In this document: piece by piece, positions 1 through 7,714 of the stretch
How positions within the stretch are numbered: position 1 is the first letter of the stretch
How the letters are laid out: each line of letters opens with the position of its first letter
Origin: Candidatus Cloacimonadota bacterium
GTDB taxonomy: Bacteria > Cloacimonadota > Cloacimonadia > Cloacimonadales > TCS61
Length of the DNA: 23,088 nt
NCBI GenBank assembly: GCA_027064945.1
Contig: JAMOPB010000008.1
Location: forward strand, 1-23,088
Direction of reading: 5' to 3'
Program-made: the position numbers and the translations under genes
Notes under the pieces: generated by a model
Told to the model about the DNA's origin: nothing
The model's database searches: none
Seen by the model: the letters and a program-made list of their open reading frames with translations, nothing else

Positions 1-32
1 ATCTCCATCACTAACTACATAGAGATGGAGAT
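1..32. repeat. 9-bp inverted repeat at window edge
   Basis: ATCTCCATC at 1-9 is the exact reverse complement of GATGGAGAT at 24-32, with a 14-nt loop. On the minus strand this would be a hairpin at the very edge of the window, so any T-tract that would make it a terminator cannot be seen. Confidence 0.4.
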
Positions 33-194
33 CTAGCTATCGCAAAGCATAGCAAATTTTTCCATCCCTTGAAGTTAGATTATTTATCCTACTTCTAAGG
101 ATTTATTTTGCATAAAAAAAATTATTTATTTCCAATCTACATCAAGTGCATCAGCACGAGCTTTAGATAAGAATTAATGTACACGTGACTATTT

Positions 195-210
195 AGGTAA
201 AACAATACCT
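195..210. promoter_or_regulatory. Candidate Rrf2-type operator, third copy (AGGTA-N6-TACCT)
   Basis: AGGTA at 195-199 and TACCT at 206-210 form a perfect 5-6-5 dyad with the spacer AAACAA. It has the same arm sequence and spacing as the dyads before the rrf2 and cupin genes. It lies 30 bp past the stop of the TM1266-like gene (240), so it would serve a minus-strand transcript running off the left edge. Assignment to the Rrf2 regulator is inferred from motif identity only. Confidence 0.5.
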
Positions 211-239
211 GAATTGTCAAGAAGAATTATTTTGCCCCC

Positions 240-494
240 TTAGATTTCAAGTGTTATCAATTTTGCAGTTACATGTTTTACTAAGTTTAATTTCCTAACA
301 AGCTCCTCATGCTTATCTTTACTGCCTACTAATTCTAGGAAAATAGTACCTGCCTGACTGCAATTAGCCAGAACATCATCATGTAATCCTAATCTGGTTT
401 TAATGAAGCAACCCCACTCTGTGAGTATTTTTTGGATAGTAACAGCTTCTTCTTTTCTTAGATCTACTAGAATAATCAAATAATCCTTTCTCAT
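240..494 (-). CDS. TM1266-like ACT-type protein (putative iron-only hydrogenase system regulator)
   Basis: This is an 84-aa protein with the pattern of a single ACT/NikR-C-like ferredoxin fold. A first beta strand (DYLIILVDL, about 4-12) is followed by a helix ending in LTEWG, the R-L-G turn at about 34-36, a second hydrophobic strand (TIFLELVG), and a final helix-strand ending in a V-x-x-V-x-A-K-type tail. This matches the size and layout of the Thermotoga TM1266 family, annotated as iron-only hydrogenase system regulators, whose biochemical role is not settled. No DNA-binding domain is present, so it is more likely a ligand- or partner-binding protein. The start is supported by an AAGGAG site a few bases upstream. 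It follows the DUF438/hemerythrin/PAS gene with a 168-nt gap. The family call is by eye and a different ACT-like family is possible. Confidence 0.6.
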   Translation of the reverse strand: MRKDYLIILVDLRKEEAVTIQKILTEWGCFIKTRLGLHDDVLANCSQAGTIFLELVGSKDKHEELVRKLNLVKHVTAKLITLEI

Positions 495-603
495 TGTTTT
501 CTCCTTTTTTTTTGATTTTGCTTTTGAAGCAACACTATAGATTTTAAGAGATTATAACCTCTTTGCTTTTTCTAATATATTTTATTTTCCTATGACTATT
601 TTT

Positions 604-639
604 AATTAATTCTGAAAAAGATTCTCAGCATCATTAATT
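604..639. repeat. Imperfect AT-rich hairpin after the DUF438 gene
   Basis: AATTAAT (604-610) pairs with ATTAATT (633-639), and CTGA (612-615) pairs with TCAG (625-628), across a small internal loop. It starts about 24 bp past the stop at 663. On the minus strand no T-run follows, so it is at best a weak or factor-dependent 3' end. Confidence 0.25.
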
Positions 640-662
640 TAAAACTTCCTGCTTAATAAGGA

Positions 663-1838
663 TTATTCCCAATCAAGTAATCTTTGTTCTCCTGAAATTT
701 GGTTTATTTCAGTGATATCTTCACCTACCTCTAACACGCCTTTGTAATTTCCGGCTTCGTCGCGCATAGCAAAGTAACGTATTAGGATAAATTTCCCTTT
801 CATGTGAAACCAAAATTTTGCTTCATTACGATTACCTTTTTTAAATTCAGAAATTATTTTCTCTACAATATGCACACTTTCCGGAGGATGACAATTATGA
901 ACTTTCCTACCGATAATTGCCGGTGAACGTGGGAAAAAGCGATCTTTGGCGCGTGAAAAATATCTTACTTCATCGTTTTCATCAACGAAAGTTATATCTA
1001 TTGGCAAATGGTTAAGAAGAAGGTCAATTTGTTTGAAATCCAATTCACCTGTTTCAACTTTCCAAAATAGATCGGTGAAACCGTTAGATCTAGAATTAGG
1101 TTTTTCGTTTTGTGGTGCTTCGATATAGGAATATCCTAATTCTTCTGATAGATTTTGTATTTTGTCCCAAGTTTCTTTTGCTTTAATTGTTTCCATAGCT
1201 TTAGGGAAAACTACTAATTCTTCTTTGAAGATCATACCATACATAAGGAAAAAAAGCTCACCAATTTCTTCGATAAATTTAGGAGTAAAATCATCTGAAT
1301 TATTTGTTAAATCTTGAAGGATTTTTAATTTATTGCGAATATCATCATGAAGAGACCACATTACCTGTAAAGGAAGATAATCTTCCCAGATGCGTTCCAA
1401 GTATGGGAAAAGGATATTTTCTTTGCGTATATAATGATTTTCAATTTCGGCAAGTTTAGGAAGTAGAAATTTTACTTTCTTAAAATCTTTGGCAGCAAGA
1501 GATTCTTTGATTAAATCTAATAATTTCTCTAATTCTCGATTTTCTTGCATATAGTAGTAGATAGGATGACCTTCTCCCGGTTTCTCCCATTTATAATTTT
1601 TTAGATGCTCATGGAAAACATTCATCATTTTCTCAATACTCTTTTTTATCTTCGCAGGTGAAATGCCACTGGTTAGTTGTTTATTTTCCATTTTAATCAT
1701 TAGGGAAGGTGTGATTTTATCTAAAGCATATTGATATTTGGAAATTAGCGCTTTTCCATCTTCTCCTTCTATCATACCTTTGGAAAATTGTAACAACCCC
1801 TCCAGAATTTTTTCGTCAGTTAAATCAGAATTTCTCAT
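663..1838 (-). CDS. DUF438 / hemerythrin-like / PAS domain protein
   Basis: This 391-aa soluble protein has three modules. Residues about 10-80 match DUF438, with a short-helix pattern and repeated Leu/Lys. Residues about 90-220 form a hemerythrin-like HHE four-helix domain, with candidate di-iron ligands around H91 (GEGHP), H135 and E140 (in an NHYIRKEN motif), H164 (LHDD), and E206/E207 in a KEELVVFP motif. Residues about 275-378 form a PAS domain ending in the typical GVLEVGEDITE stretch, with the conserved insert GRKVHNCHPPESV (310-322) found in this family. There are no membrane segments and no output domain. Hemerythrin-PAS proteins of this group are thought to sense O2, NO or redox state, but the ligand is not known. 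The start is fixed by a strong AGGAGGA site. It lies between the fhs terminator and the TM1266-like gene. I am confident of the architecture, not of the function. Confidence 0.85.
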   Translation of the reverse strand: MRNSDLTDEKILEGLLQFSKGMIEGEDGKALISKYQYALDKITPSLMIKMENKQLTSGISPAKIKKSIEKMMNVFHEHLKNYKWEKPGEGHPIYYYMQENRELEKLLDLIKESLAAKDFKKVKFLLPKLAEIENHYIRKENILFPYLERIWEDYLPLQVMWSLHDDIRNKLKILQDLTNNSDDFTPKFIEEIGELFFLMYGMIFKEELVVFPKAMETIKAKETWDKIQNLSEELGYSYIEAPQNEKPNSRSNGFTDLFWKVETGELDFKQIDLLLNHLPIDITFVDENDEVRYFSRAKDRFFPRSPAIIGRKVHNCHPPESVHIVEKIISEFKKGNRNEAKFWFHMKGKFILIRYFAMRDEAGNYKGVLEVGEDITEINQISGEQRLLDWE

Positions 1839-1894
1839 TTCTTCCTCCTATCTAAAAAAGGATTTTTCTTATCTAATTATTTTAGTCAATTTAA

Positions 1895-1933
1895 ATAAAA
1901 AAAATGCGCAGAAGAAATTTTCAACTGCGCATT
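1895..1933 (-). terminator. Intrinsic terminator of fhs
   Basis: A 9-bp perfect stem (1903-1911 with 1925-1933, core ATGCGCAG) and a 13-nt loop are followed on the minus strand by eight T residues (A-run 1897-1904 on the plus strand). It begins 27 bp after the fhs stop. Confidence 0.9.
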
Positions 1934-1959
1934 GTATCTTTTTTTATAAGAAGGATTTA

Positions 1960-3630
1960 CTAGAATAATCCGCTAATAGTTCCTTCATCATCAATATCAA
2001 TATTCAAAGCAGAAGGTTTTGCCGGTAAACCTGGCATTCTCATTATTTCACCTGTAATAGGGATTAAGAAACCAGCTCCGGAAGCAAGAAGTATTCGTCT
2101 TACTGTTACCAAGAAATCTTTTGGGCGACCTAATAATTTAGGGTTGTCAGATAAAGATTTTTGAGTTTTAGCAATACATATTGGTAAATTATTATAACCG
2201 TATTTCTTAATCTTTCTCAGATCTTTTTTTGCCTCACTGGTAAAATCTATTTTTTCTGCACCATAAATGTCTTGAGCAACTTTTAATATTTTGTCTTGTA
2301 CAGGCAATTCCCAATCATACAATCTCTTTTGCTTGCAGATACCTTCATCAATTAGGTCAATAACTTCCTGAGCTAATTCCAAACCACCTTCAGAACCTTT
2401 GCCCCAATAATCTACAATACTTGCACCAAAACCATATTTTGCTGCAAATTCTTTAACCATTTGAAGTTCTTCTTCCGTATCTGCAGCAAATTTGTTGATT
2501 GCCACTACAGATTCTAATCCGAATTTCTTGATACTTTCGAGATGTTTTCCTAAGTTTTCCAAACCTTTTTCCAATGCTTCCAAGTTTGGTTTGTTCAAAT
2601 CTTTAATTTTTACTCCACCATGATGTTTCAAAGCTCTTACTGTAGCTACTAAAACTACTGCAGAAGTACAGAATCCACCGTAAGGGCACACAATATCAAA
2701 GAATTTTTCCGCTCCAAGATCAAAGCCGAATCCTGCTTCTGTAACAACATAATCGGAAAGTCGTAAAGCTGTTTTTGTTGCAAGAATACTATTTGCACCC
2801 TGAGCAATATTAGCAAATGGACCACCATGAACAAAAGCCGGAGTGTTTTCAATTGTTTGAACAAGATTTGGCTTTAATGCATCTTTTAATAATGCAGTAA
2901 TTGCACCTTCAAATCCCATATCTTTAACTCTTACCGGTTCGTTGTCGTAAGTATATGCTACTGTGATGTTACCAATTCTTTCTTTTAGCTCTTTTAAATC
3001 ATTTGATAAACATAAAATTGCCATTATCTCTGAAGCCGGTGTAATATCAAAACCATCTTCTCGAGGAACACCCTGAGTTTTACCACCCAATCCGATTACT
3101 ACATTACGCAAAGCTCTATCATTTGCATCCATTACACGTTGCCATGTAACTGTTCTGGGATTAATCCTAAAAGGATTACCATTATAGATGCTATTGTCTA
3201 TTAGTGCAGCCAAATTATTATTGGCGGAGGTAATTGCATGCATATCTCCGGTGAAATGAAGATTTATATCTTCCATTGGAAGAACTTGAGAATATCCACC
3301 ACCTGCAGCTCCACCTTTAATGCCAAATACAGGTCCTAAAGATGGTTCTCTAATAGCTACTATAGATTTTTTACCTAATTTATTTATTGCCATTGAAAGA
3401 CCAATTGAGGTAGTAGTTTTTCCTTCTCCGGCCGGAGTGGGCGTAATTGCTGAGACTAATATTAATTTCCCATGAGGTTTGTTTTCCAAACGTTTAATTG
3501 TTGATAATTTAATTTTGGCTTTATTATTTCCATAAAGGTCAATATCATCAGGTGAGAGGCCGGCTTTTGCGGCGATTTCATTAATGTGTTCCATTTTAGC
3601 TTTTTGAGCTATTTCAATATCGGTCATCAT
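1960..3630 (-). CDS. fhs: Formate-tetrahydrofolate ligase
   Basis: The enzyme catalyses ATP-dependent formylation of tetrahydrofolate to 10-formyl-THF. This feeds one-carbon metabolism and, where the pathway exists, the methyl branch of the Wood-Ljungdahl route. The protein is 556 aa, the usual family length. The N-terminus carries the phosphate-binding segment TPTPAGEGKTTT (about 63-74), followed by the family-typical REPSLGPVFGIKGGAAGGG and the DMHAITSANNN segment. I chose the ATG at 3630 (MMTDIEIAQ) over a longer open frame to 3678. An AAGGAG lies 6 nt before it and the family starts with TDIEIAQ; the extra residues of the longer frame translate that Shine-Dalgarno leader. The gene is preceded by a glutaredoxin-like gene (99-nt gap) and closed by its own terminator. 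No folD or other one-carbon gene is adjacent. Confidence 0.97.
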   Translation of the reverse strand: MMTDIEIAQKAKMEHINEIAAKAGLSPDDIDLYGNNKAKIKLSTIKRLENKPHGKLILVSAITPTPAGEGKTTTSIGLSMAINKLGKKSIVAIREPSLGPVFGIKGGAAGGGYSQVLPMEDINLHFTGDMHAITSANNNLAALIDNSIYNGNPFRINPRTVTWQRVMDANDRALRNVVIGLGGKTQGVPREDGFDITPASEIMAILCLSNDLKELKERIGNITVAYTYDNEPVRVKDMGFEGAITALLKDALKPNLVQTIENTPAFVHGGPFANIAQGANSILATKTALRLSDYVVTEAGFGFDLGAEKFFDIVCPYGGFCTSAVVLVATVRALKHHGGVKIKDLNKPNLEALEKGLENLGKHLESIKKFGLESVVAINKFAADTEEELQMVKEFAAKYGFGASIVDYWGKGSEGGLELAQEVIDLIDEGICKQKRLYDWELPVQDKILKVAQDIYGAEKIDFTSEAKKDLRKIKKYGYNNLPICIAKTQKSLSDNPKLLGRPKDFLVTVRRILLASGAGFLIPITGEIMRMPGLPAKPSALNIDIDDEGTISGLF

Positions 3631-3729
3631 AAAATTCTCCTTTTTTTTTGAGATAACGGTTGCAATAATTAATTGCACACTAATTTAGAAAATCCAAATT
3701 AATCTGCAAGAACATATTTTTTAGTGCGG

Positions 3730-3966
3730 TTATTTTAAGTTTAGAAGTCTATCAATCTTTCTTTTGTCAAATCCCACAACGGGACGATTGTCTATCCACA
3801 TTTGAGGAACACCTTGTTGACCTGTCTTACGGATCATATCTTTCAAGGCTTTTTTATCACGGGAAACATCAACATCTGTGAAACGAATTTTGTTTTCTCT
3901 AAGATAAGATTTTAATTTTCTGCACCAACTACAAGTTGGTGTACTGAATACTATAACTTTTTTCAT
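3730..3966 (-). CDS. Glutaredoxin-like / NrdH-type thiol-disulfide protein
   Basis: This is a 78-aa thioredoxin-fold protein. It opens with KKVIVFSTPTCSWCRKLKSYL, giving the redox motif C12-S-W-C15, and has the cis-proline segment GVPQMWID and the C-terminal VVGFD seen in glutaredoxin and NrdH families. It is probably a cytosolic dithiol reductant. The partner is not visible: no ribonucleotide reductase gene lies nearby. It starts after the hcp terminator and may have its own promoter (3.99-4.03 kb), with fhs downstream on the same strand. Nearness to hcp and osmC suggests a link to thiol or nitrosative stress, but this is inference. Confidence 0.85.
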   Translation of the reverse strand: MKKVIVFSTPTCSWCRKLKSYLRENKIRFTDVDVSRDKKALKDMIRKTGQQGVPQMWIDNRPVVGFDKRKIDRLLNLK

Positions 3967-4002
3967 AATTTTGTACTTCTCCTAAAACGATGTTATATTA
4001 TT

Positions 4003-4030
4003 AATATATTGAAAAATTTGTTAGTGGCAA
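4003..4030 (-). promoter_or_regulatory. Candidate promoter for the glutaredoxin-like gene
   Basis: On the minus strand, TTGCCA (4025-4030) and TATATT (4003-4008) are 16 nt apart. Each matches the sigma-70 consensus at five of six positions. They lie between the hcp terminator and the gene start at 3966. The surrounding DNA is very AT-rich, so chance matches are likely. Confidence 0.3.
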
Positions 4031-4059
4031 ATAAAATTGATAAAAAATTATTCATAAAT

Positions 4060-4092
4060 AATAAAAAACGGCTCAACATAAAGCTGAGCCGT
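4060..4092 (-). terminator. Intrinsic terminator of hcp
   Basis: The perfect 8-bp stem ACGGCTCA (4068-4075) pairs with TGAGCCGT (4085-4092) around a 9-nt loop. On the minus strand a T-rich run follows (A-run 4063-4068). It starts 29 bp after the hcp stop and marks the 3' end of the long Rrf2-to-Hcp gene run. Confidence 0.92.
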
Positions 4093-4120
4093 AGAGAATT
4101 CCGGTTTAATTCAGAATAAA

Positions 4121-5773
4121 TTATCCAATCATAGTTTTGATATCATCTTCTACATTAGTGATTCCACCGATGCCGAAGTTATCAACCAATACTTTAACTA
4201 CATTTGGAGATAAGAAAGCAGGAAGTGTTGGTCCAAGATGGATATTTTTTACACCAAGGTATAAGAGAGCTAATAATACGATTACAGCTTTTTGCTCATA
4301 CCATGCAATGTTATAGACAATTGGTAATTCATTAATATCTTCTAAACCAAATATTTCTTTTAATTTCAGAGCGATAAGAACAAGAGAATAACTGTCGTTA
4401 CATTGTCCTGCATCTAAAACTCTTGGAATTCCACCGATATCGCCAAGATTTAATTTGTTATAACGGAATTTTGCACAACCGGCAGTAAGGATAACACTGT
4501 CTTGAGGAAGAGCTTGAGCAAAATCTGTATAATAGCTTCTGCCTTTTTGACGACCATCACAACCAGCCATAACTACGAATTTCTTAATAGCACCTGTTTT
4601 TACAGCATCAACTACTTTATCAGCTAAAGCAAAAACTTGTTCGTGAGCAAATCCACCAACGATAGAGCCAGTTTCAATTTCAGTTGGAGATGGAAGAGTT
4701 TTAGCAAGAGCTATTACTTCAGAGAAATCTTTTTGTTTTCCTTCTTCAGGTTCAGGAATGTGTTTTACACCATCAAATCCAACAGAGTTAGTTGTGAAAA
4801 CTCTATCAATATAAGATTTTTTTGGTGGAACCAAGCAGTTTGTAGTAAGGATAATAGCTCCGTTGAATGAATCAAATTCTTTATCTTGAAGCCACCAAGC
4901 ATTACCGTAGTTTCCAACAAAGTGATCATATTTTTTGAAAGCAGGATAGTAGTTTGCAGGAAGCATTTCACCATGAGTATAAACATCAACGCCAGTTCCG
5001 GCTGTTTGCTCAAGAAGTTCTTCCATATCTTTTAAATCATGACCTGAAATAAGGATAGCAGGATTGTTTCTTACGCCAATATTGACTTCTGTAATCTCAG
5101 GATTACCGTAAGCTGAAGTATTTGCTCCATCAAGTAATGCCATTGCATCAACACCATATTTACCTGTTTCAAGCACAAGAGCAACAAGTTCATCTACTGT
5201 TTTAGAATCATCAATAGTTGCAACAAAAGCTTTTTCCATAAACATGATAAGCTCTTTTTGTTTTTTATTTAATCTAGCAGCATGATCATAATAAGCAGCT
5301 ATACCCTTAATTCCGTAAATAGTAAGTTCACGTAATGAACGAACGTCTTCGTTTTCAGTAGTTAAGATACCAACTGTAGCAGCTTTTGCATCGATGTCTT
5401 CATCTGTGATTGTGAATGTAGCAGCATCATGATCACCAAATTGAATTTCTTGATCTTTTAAGAAACCTTTAATTGTTTCTCTGATTTCGATACCTGCTTT
5501 GATTTGTTTGATAAAGAAATTTCTATCAAAATTAGCATTTGTAATTGTTGAGAAAAGGCTTTCAACGATAAATTTATCTACACCTTCACATGCTTTTGCA
5601 TTTTCTTCTCTAACTTCTATTGGGATGTTGATTCTATAAATTGAAATTCCTTTTAAAGTATAGATTAATAAATCCTGAAGATTAGCTACATCTTCTTTTT
5701 TTCCACATATACCATTAACGGTACAACCTTTGTTGCCAAGAGTTTCCTGACACTGATAACAGAACATACTCAT
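4121..5773 (-). CDS. hcp: Hybrid-cluster protein (hydroxylamine / NO reductase), class I
   Basis: Hcp carries a [4Fe-4S] and a hybrid [4Fe-2O-2S] cluster. It reduces hydroxylamine in vitro and is implicated in NO reduction and protein S-nitrosylation in vivo. The protein is 550 aa. The N-terminal ligands C5-x2-C8-x8-C17-x5-C23 have the spacing of anaerobe class I proteins, not the longer spacing of the E. coli type. All hybrid-cluster ligands are present: H245 (SGHD), E269 (HGEM), C313 (TTNC), C405 (MAGCDG, the persulfide position), C433 (AGCAKF), C458 (GQCND) and E493 (WYEQKA). No hcr-type reductase gene adjoins it; its place is taken by osmC and the Rrf2 cassette upstream. The start has a good AAGGAG site. 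It is the last gene before the terminator at 4060-4092. Confidence 0.98.
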   Translation of the reverse strand: MSMFCYQCQETLGNKGCTVNGICGKKEDVANLQDLLIYTLKGISIYRINIPIEVREENAKACEGVDKFIVESLFSTITNANFDRNFFIKQIKAGIEIRETIKGFLKDQEIQFGDHDAATFTITDEDIDAKAATVGILTTENEDVRSLRELTIYGIKGIAAYYDHAARLNKKQKELIMFMEKAFVATIDDSKTVDELVALVLETGKYGVDAMALLDGANTSAYGNPEITEVNIGVRNNPAILISGHDLKDMEELLEQTAGTGVDVYTHGEMLPANYYPAFKKYDHFVGNYGNAWWLQDKEFDSFNGAIILTTNCLVPPKKSYIDRVFTTNSVGFDGVKHIPEPEEGKQKDFSEVIALAKTLPSPTEIETGSIVGGFAHEQVFALADKVVDAVKTGAIKKFVVMAGCDGRQKGRSYYTDFAQALPQDSVILTAGCAKFRYNKLNLGDIGGIPRVLDAGQCNDSYSLVLIALKLKEIFGLEDINELPIVYNIAWYEQKAVIVLLALLYLGVKNIHLGPTLPAFLSPNVVKVLVDNFGIGGITNVEDDIKTMIG

Positions 5774-5824
5774 GATTTTCTCCTTTTTTACTTTCGTTTA
5801 GTTTGTTAACATTTTAATTTTTTT

Positions 5825-5852
5825 TTAATCAGACATTTGACCTTATGATTAA
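5825..5852. repeat. Inverted repeat in the osmC-hcp gap
   Basis: TTAATCA (5825-5831) and TGATTAA (5846-5852) are perfect 7-bp arms 14 nt apart, directly after the osmC stop. An A-run, not a T-run, follows on the minus strand, so it is not a terminator. It could be a processing hairpin or a CRP/FNR-type binding site for separate hcp control, but it is too AT-rich to call. Confidence 0.3.
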
Positions 5853-6293
5853 CTATTTATGACTTAAATCGATTGAAATAGGGGTTGCATTTCCGATGTT
5901 ATCACTTACCGGACAACGTTCTTCAACTGCTTTTACCCATTTTGTTAAAGTCTCTTCATCTACATTTGCATTCGGGCGAATTTTTACGTCTATATATTGG
6001 TAACCGGTTCTTTCTTTTGAAGGCATACCCATAAATTTTGCAGGGTTCAATCCGCCTTCAATATCAATTTCCATTCCATGGAAGTCAAAACCCATCTCTT
6101 TTGCAACCATGTGTCCAACTACATTTAAGCAACCTGAAAGAGCCCCTAAAAGAAACTCAACCGGATTAGCTCCTGTATCATCACCGCCTAAATTTTTTGG
6201 TTCATCAATAACCATTTTAAAATCTCTAGCAGATACAACTGTTCTTGTTGGGCTTTCGCTTACTGCGTTAATCTTGAATTTAACTAACTTCAT
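5853..6293 (-). CDS. OsmC-family peroxiredoxin-like protein
   Basis: This 146-aa member of the OsmC/Ohr superfamily is likely a cytosolic, thiol-based reductase of organic peroxides or related electrophiles. The two family cysteines are present: C55 in the buried helix GALSGCLN and C127 in EERCPVSDNI. The N-terminal strand (KLVKFKINAVSESPTRTVVS) and NPVEFLLGAL match the YhfA/OsmC-like branch rather than classical Ohr. It lies 131 nt after the Cys-rich small gene and 79 nt before hcp on the same strand, and has an AGGAG site. In this setting it may deal with peroxide or persulfide by-products, which is inference. Confidence 0.88.
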   Translation of the reverse strand: MKLVKFKINAVSESPTRTVVSARDFKMVIDEPKNLGGDDTGANPVEFLLGALSGCLNVVGHMVAKEMGFDFHGMEIDIEGGLNPAKFMGMPSKERTGYQYIDVKIRPNANVDEETLTKWVKAVEERCPVSDNIGNATPISIDLSHK

Positions 6294-6424
6294 TTCATGC
6301 TCCTATAAATCTTATATTATTAATTTACATTTGAATAAATTTCAAAATTTGGCCCATCAATAATCGAATAATATTTAGCCAAGAAATCACAATTACAACT
6401 TTTTTCGTCAAGGGATAAAATCAG

Positions 6425-6664
6425 TTAATAATTTTTCCCTGCTGCTTTTACATTAGCTGCGTCAAAAGCATGGCATGGAGTTACACCATAAACCATTTCA
6501 CAGTGGGGACATTTATCCTCAAAACTATACATTTCAAAAGATTCGCCGCATTCACATTCTATTTCAAGTGGCATTGGCATTGGTTGTTCTGAAAATCCCA
6601 TTTGTCTTACTTTATCAACAGTTTGTTTTCCATTTTCAAAGCTTCCACTACATCCGTCGTGCAT
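6425..6664 (-). CDS. Small cysteine-rich zinc-ribbon/rubredoxin-like protein, function unknown
   Basis: This is a 79-aa soluble protein. After the N-terminal HDGCSGSFENGK (C5), residues 37-65 carry C37-E-C39-G, then C52-P-H-C55, then C64-H65. This is a typical pattern for a single structural Zn2+ or a mononuclear Fe site. The middle has a MPMPLEIE segment. I do not recognise a named family. A clear AAGGAG precedes the start. It follows the ABC ATPase gene by 30 nt, so it is probably co-transcribed with the cassette. It could be an electron-transfer or metal-carrier partner of that system, or a zinc-ribbon accessory factor. Confidence 0.75.
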   Translation of the reverse strand: MHDGCSGSFENGKQTVDKVRQMGFSEQPMPMPLEIECECGESFEMYSFEDKCPHCEMVYGVTPCHAFDAANVKAAGKNY

Positions 6665-6694
6665 AATAATCTCCTTTTGTTTTTATATTTTTTT

Positions 6695-7702
6695 TTAATT
6701 AATTCGTTCACCGTTACGTAATTTTGTTCGGTATGATAACAACGTTTTGTCCATCTCTTCCAAAGTGCTTAAAATAGATCGCTCATCTTCTGTTGTTTCA
6801 ATAATTTTATGAATTCCACCGTTTTTGATCACGATACGTTTGTCCCCCATTAAAGCTAAAATGGGATCATGAGTAGCCATTAAAACAATTTTATCTTCAG
6901 ATAAAAGCAGTTTAAGAGCTCGTTTGCGATCTATACCTGCGTTTTCAATCTCATCAATTAAGATTATGGGAGATTTTGATAAGATAGCAGTATCAGCAAT
7001 CATCAATGCACGAGATTGTCCACCGGAAAGACTGGTAATTGGTGTGTTGGGAGCGAACTTTTCTCCGGCTAAGTCATTTGCCTTATCGATGATTTTTTTT
7101 ATTATTTCCTCACGATTTTCAACTAAGCGGCTTTCGGCGTGAAGTTCAATAAATTCAGAAACCGAAAGATCCATCACAAAATTCATATTTTGGGAAAGTT
7201 GAGCTACTAATTTATCGGAGGATGAAAATCTCCATTTTTTATCAGGGATGTCATTATTAATTAGCACAGTTCTTGAAGTTGGAGTATCATTCTGAGCTAC
7301 CCATTCAATATCAGCCAACAAACGGCTCTTGCCGGAGCCGGTAGGTCCTACGATACAGATAATTTCACCTTGTTTGATTTCCAAATTTTCGAAATTTTCA
7401 GGATTACCGTTTTTATCTGTTCCCGGTTTAATAGTTACAGATTTCACTTTATCTTCATCTTGTCCTAAAAATGCTATCATCTGATTGATGAATTCGGCGA
7501 TTTGCTGAAAATTGAGTTCAATATCAATAGCGTTATTTTCAATATCATCTAAGTCAAATGTAGCGAAATATTCTTCCAAGCTAAGATTTTCCTTTCCCGA
7601 GATATTTAAGTTGTTATCTGAAAAGAAATTAATTAGGAAGGGGTATTCAGCTAACAGATCTGCTATTTTTTTAGATCGAATATTATCTTTTGTAAAATTC
7701 AT
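6695..7702 (-). CDS. Stand-alone ABC-type ATPase with DUF1858-like N-terminus
   Basis: In this 335-aa protein, residues about 8-50 form a small helical module (ADLLAEYPFLINFF) resembling DUF1858/ScdA-N-type domains. Residues about 86-315 are an ABC nucleotide-binding domain: Walker A GPTGSGKS (119-126), signature LSGGQ (225-229), Walker B IILIDE (246-251) and an H-loop ATHD with H278. There are no transmembrane segments and no permease gene nearby, so it may not be part of a transporter; soluble ABC ATPases such as SufC act in assembly pathways. Its start is 12 nt after the stop of the G-protein-like gene. The tail from about 305 (TEDERSILSTLEEMDK) is a probable extra helix. The substrate process is unknown. 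The protein could also pair with a permease encoded elsewhere. Confidence 0.88.
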   Translation of the reverse strand: MNFTKDNIRSKKIADLLAEYPFLINFFSDNNLNISGKENLSLEEYFATFDLDDIENNAIDIELNFQQIAEFINQMIAFLGQDEDKVKSVTIKPGTDKNGNPENFENLEIKQGEIICIVGPTGSGKSRLLADIEWVAQNDTPTSRTVLINNDIPDKKWRFSSSDKLVAQLSQNMNFVMDLSVSEFIELHAESRLVENREEIIKKIIDKANDLAGEKFAPNTPITSLSGGQSRALMIADTAILSKSPIILIDEIENAGIDRKRALKLLLSEDKIVLMATHDPILALMGDKRIVIKNGGIHKIIETTEDERSILSTLEEMDKTLLSYRTKLRNGERIN

Positions 7703-7714
7703 ATTTGATTCCTC

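Larger units (their letters stand above)
1..239. other. Left-edge intergenic region without an intact gene
   Basis: No reading frame of useful length is present on either strand. Three things are visible: a 9-bp inverted repeat at 1-9/24-32, an AGGTA-N6-TACCT dyad at 195-210, and a short minus-strand frame at 126-173 that reads like a protein C-terminus (FLSKARADALDVDWK, then stop) but has a stop immediately upstream. A second minus-strand start near 69 (MEKFAMLCDS) is cut off by TAG after ten codons. The stretch could be a decayed gene or the leader of a gene beyond the window edge. The sequence alone does not decide between these. Confidence 0.5.

Noticed and set aside
3631..3678. 16-codon upstream extension of fhs
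   Set aside because: It translates through the AAGGAG site of the real start and matches nothing in the family N-terminus.
5825..5852. HcpR-type operator before hcp
   Set aside because: TTGACC occurs, but the second half-site does not fit the TTGAC-N4-GTCAA consensus; no reliable match.
6349..6382. TTGGC...GCCAA inverted repeat in the gap before osmC
   Set aside because: Only 5-bp arms with a 24-nt AT-rich loop; not better than chance in this DNA and no T-run.
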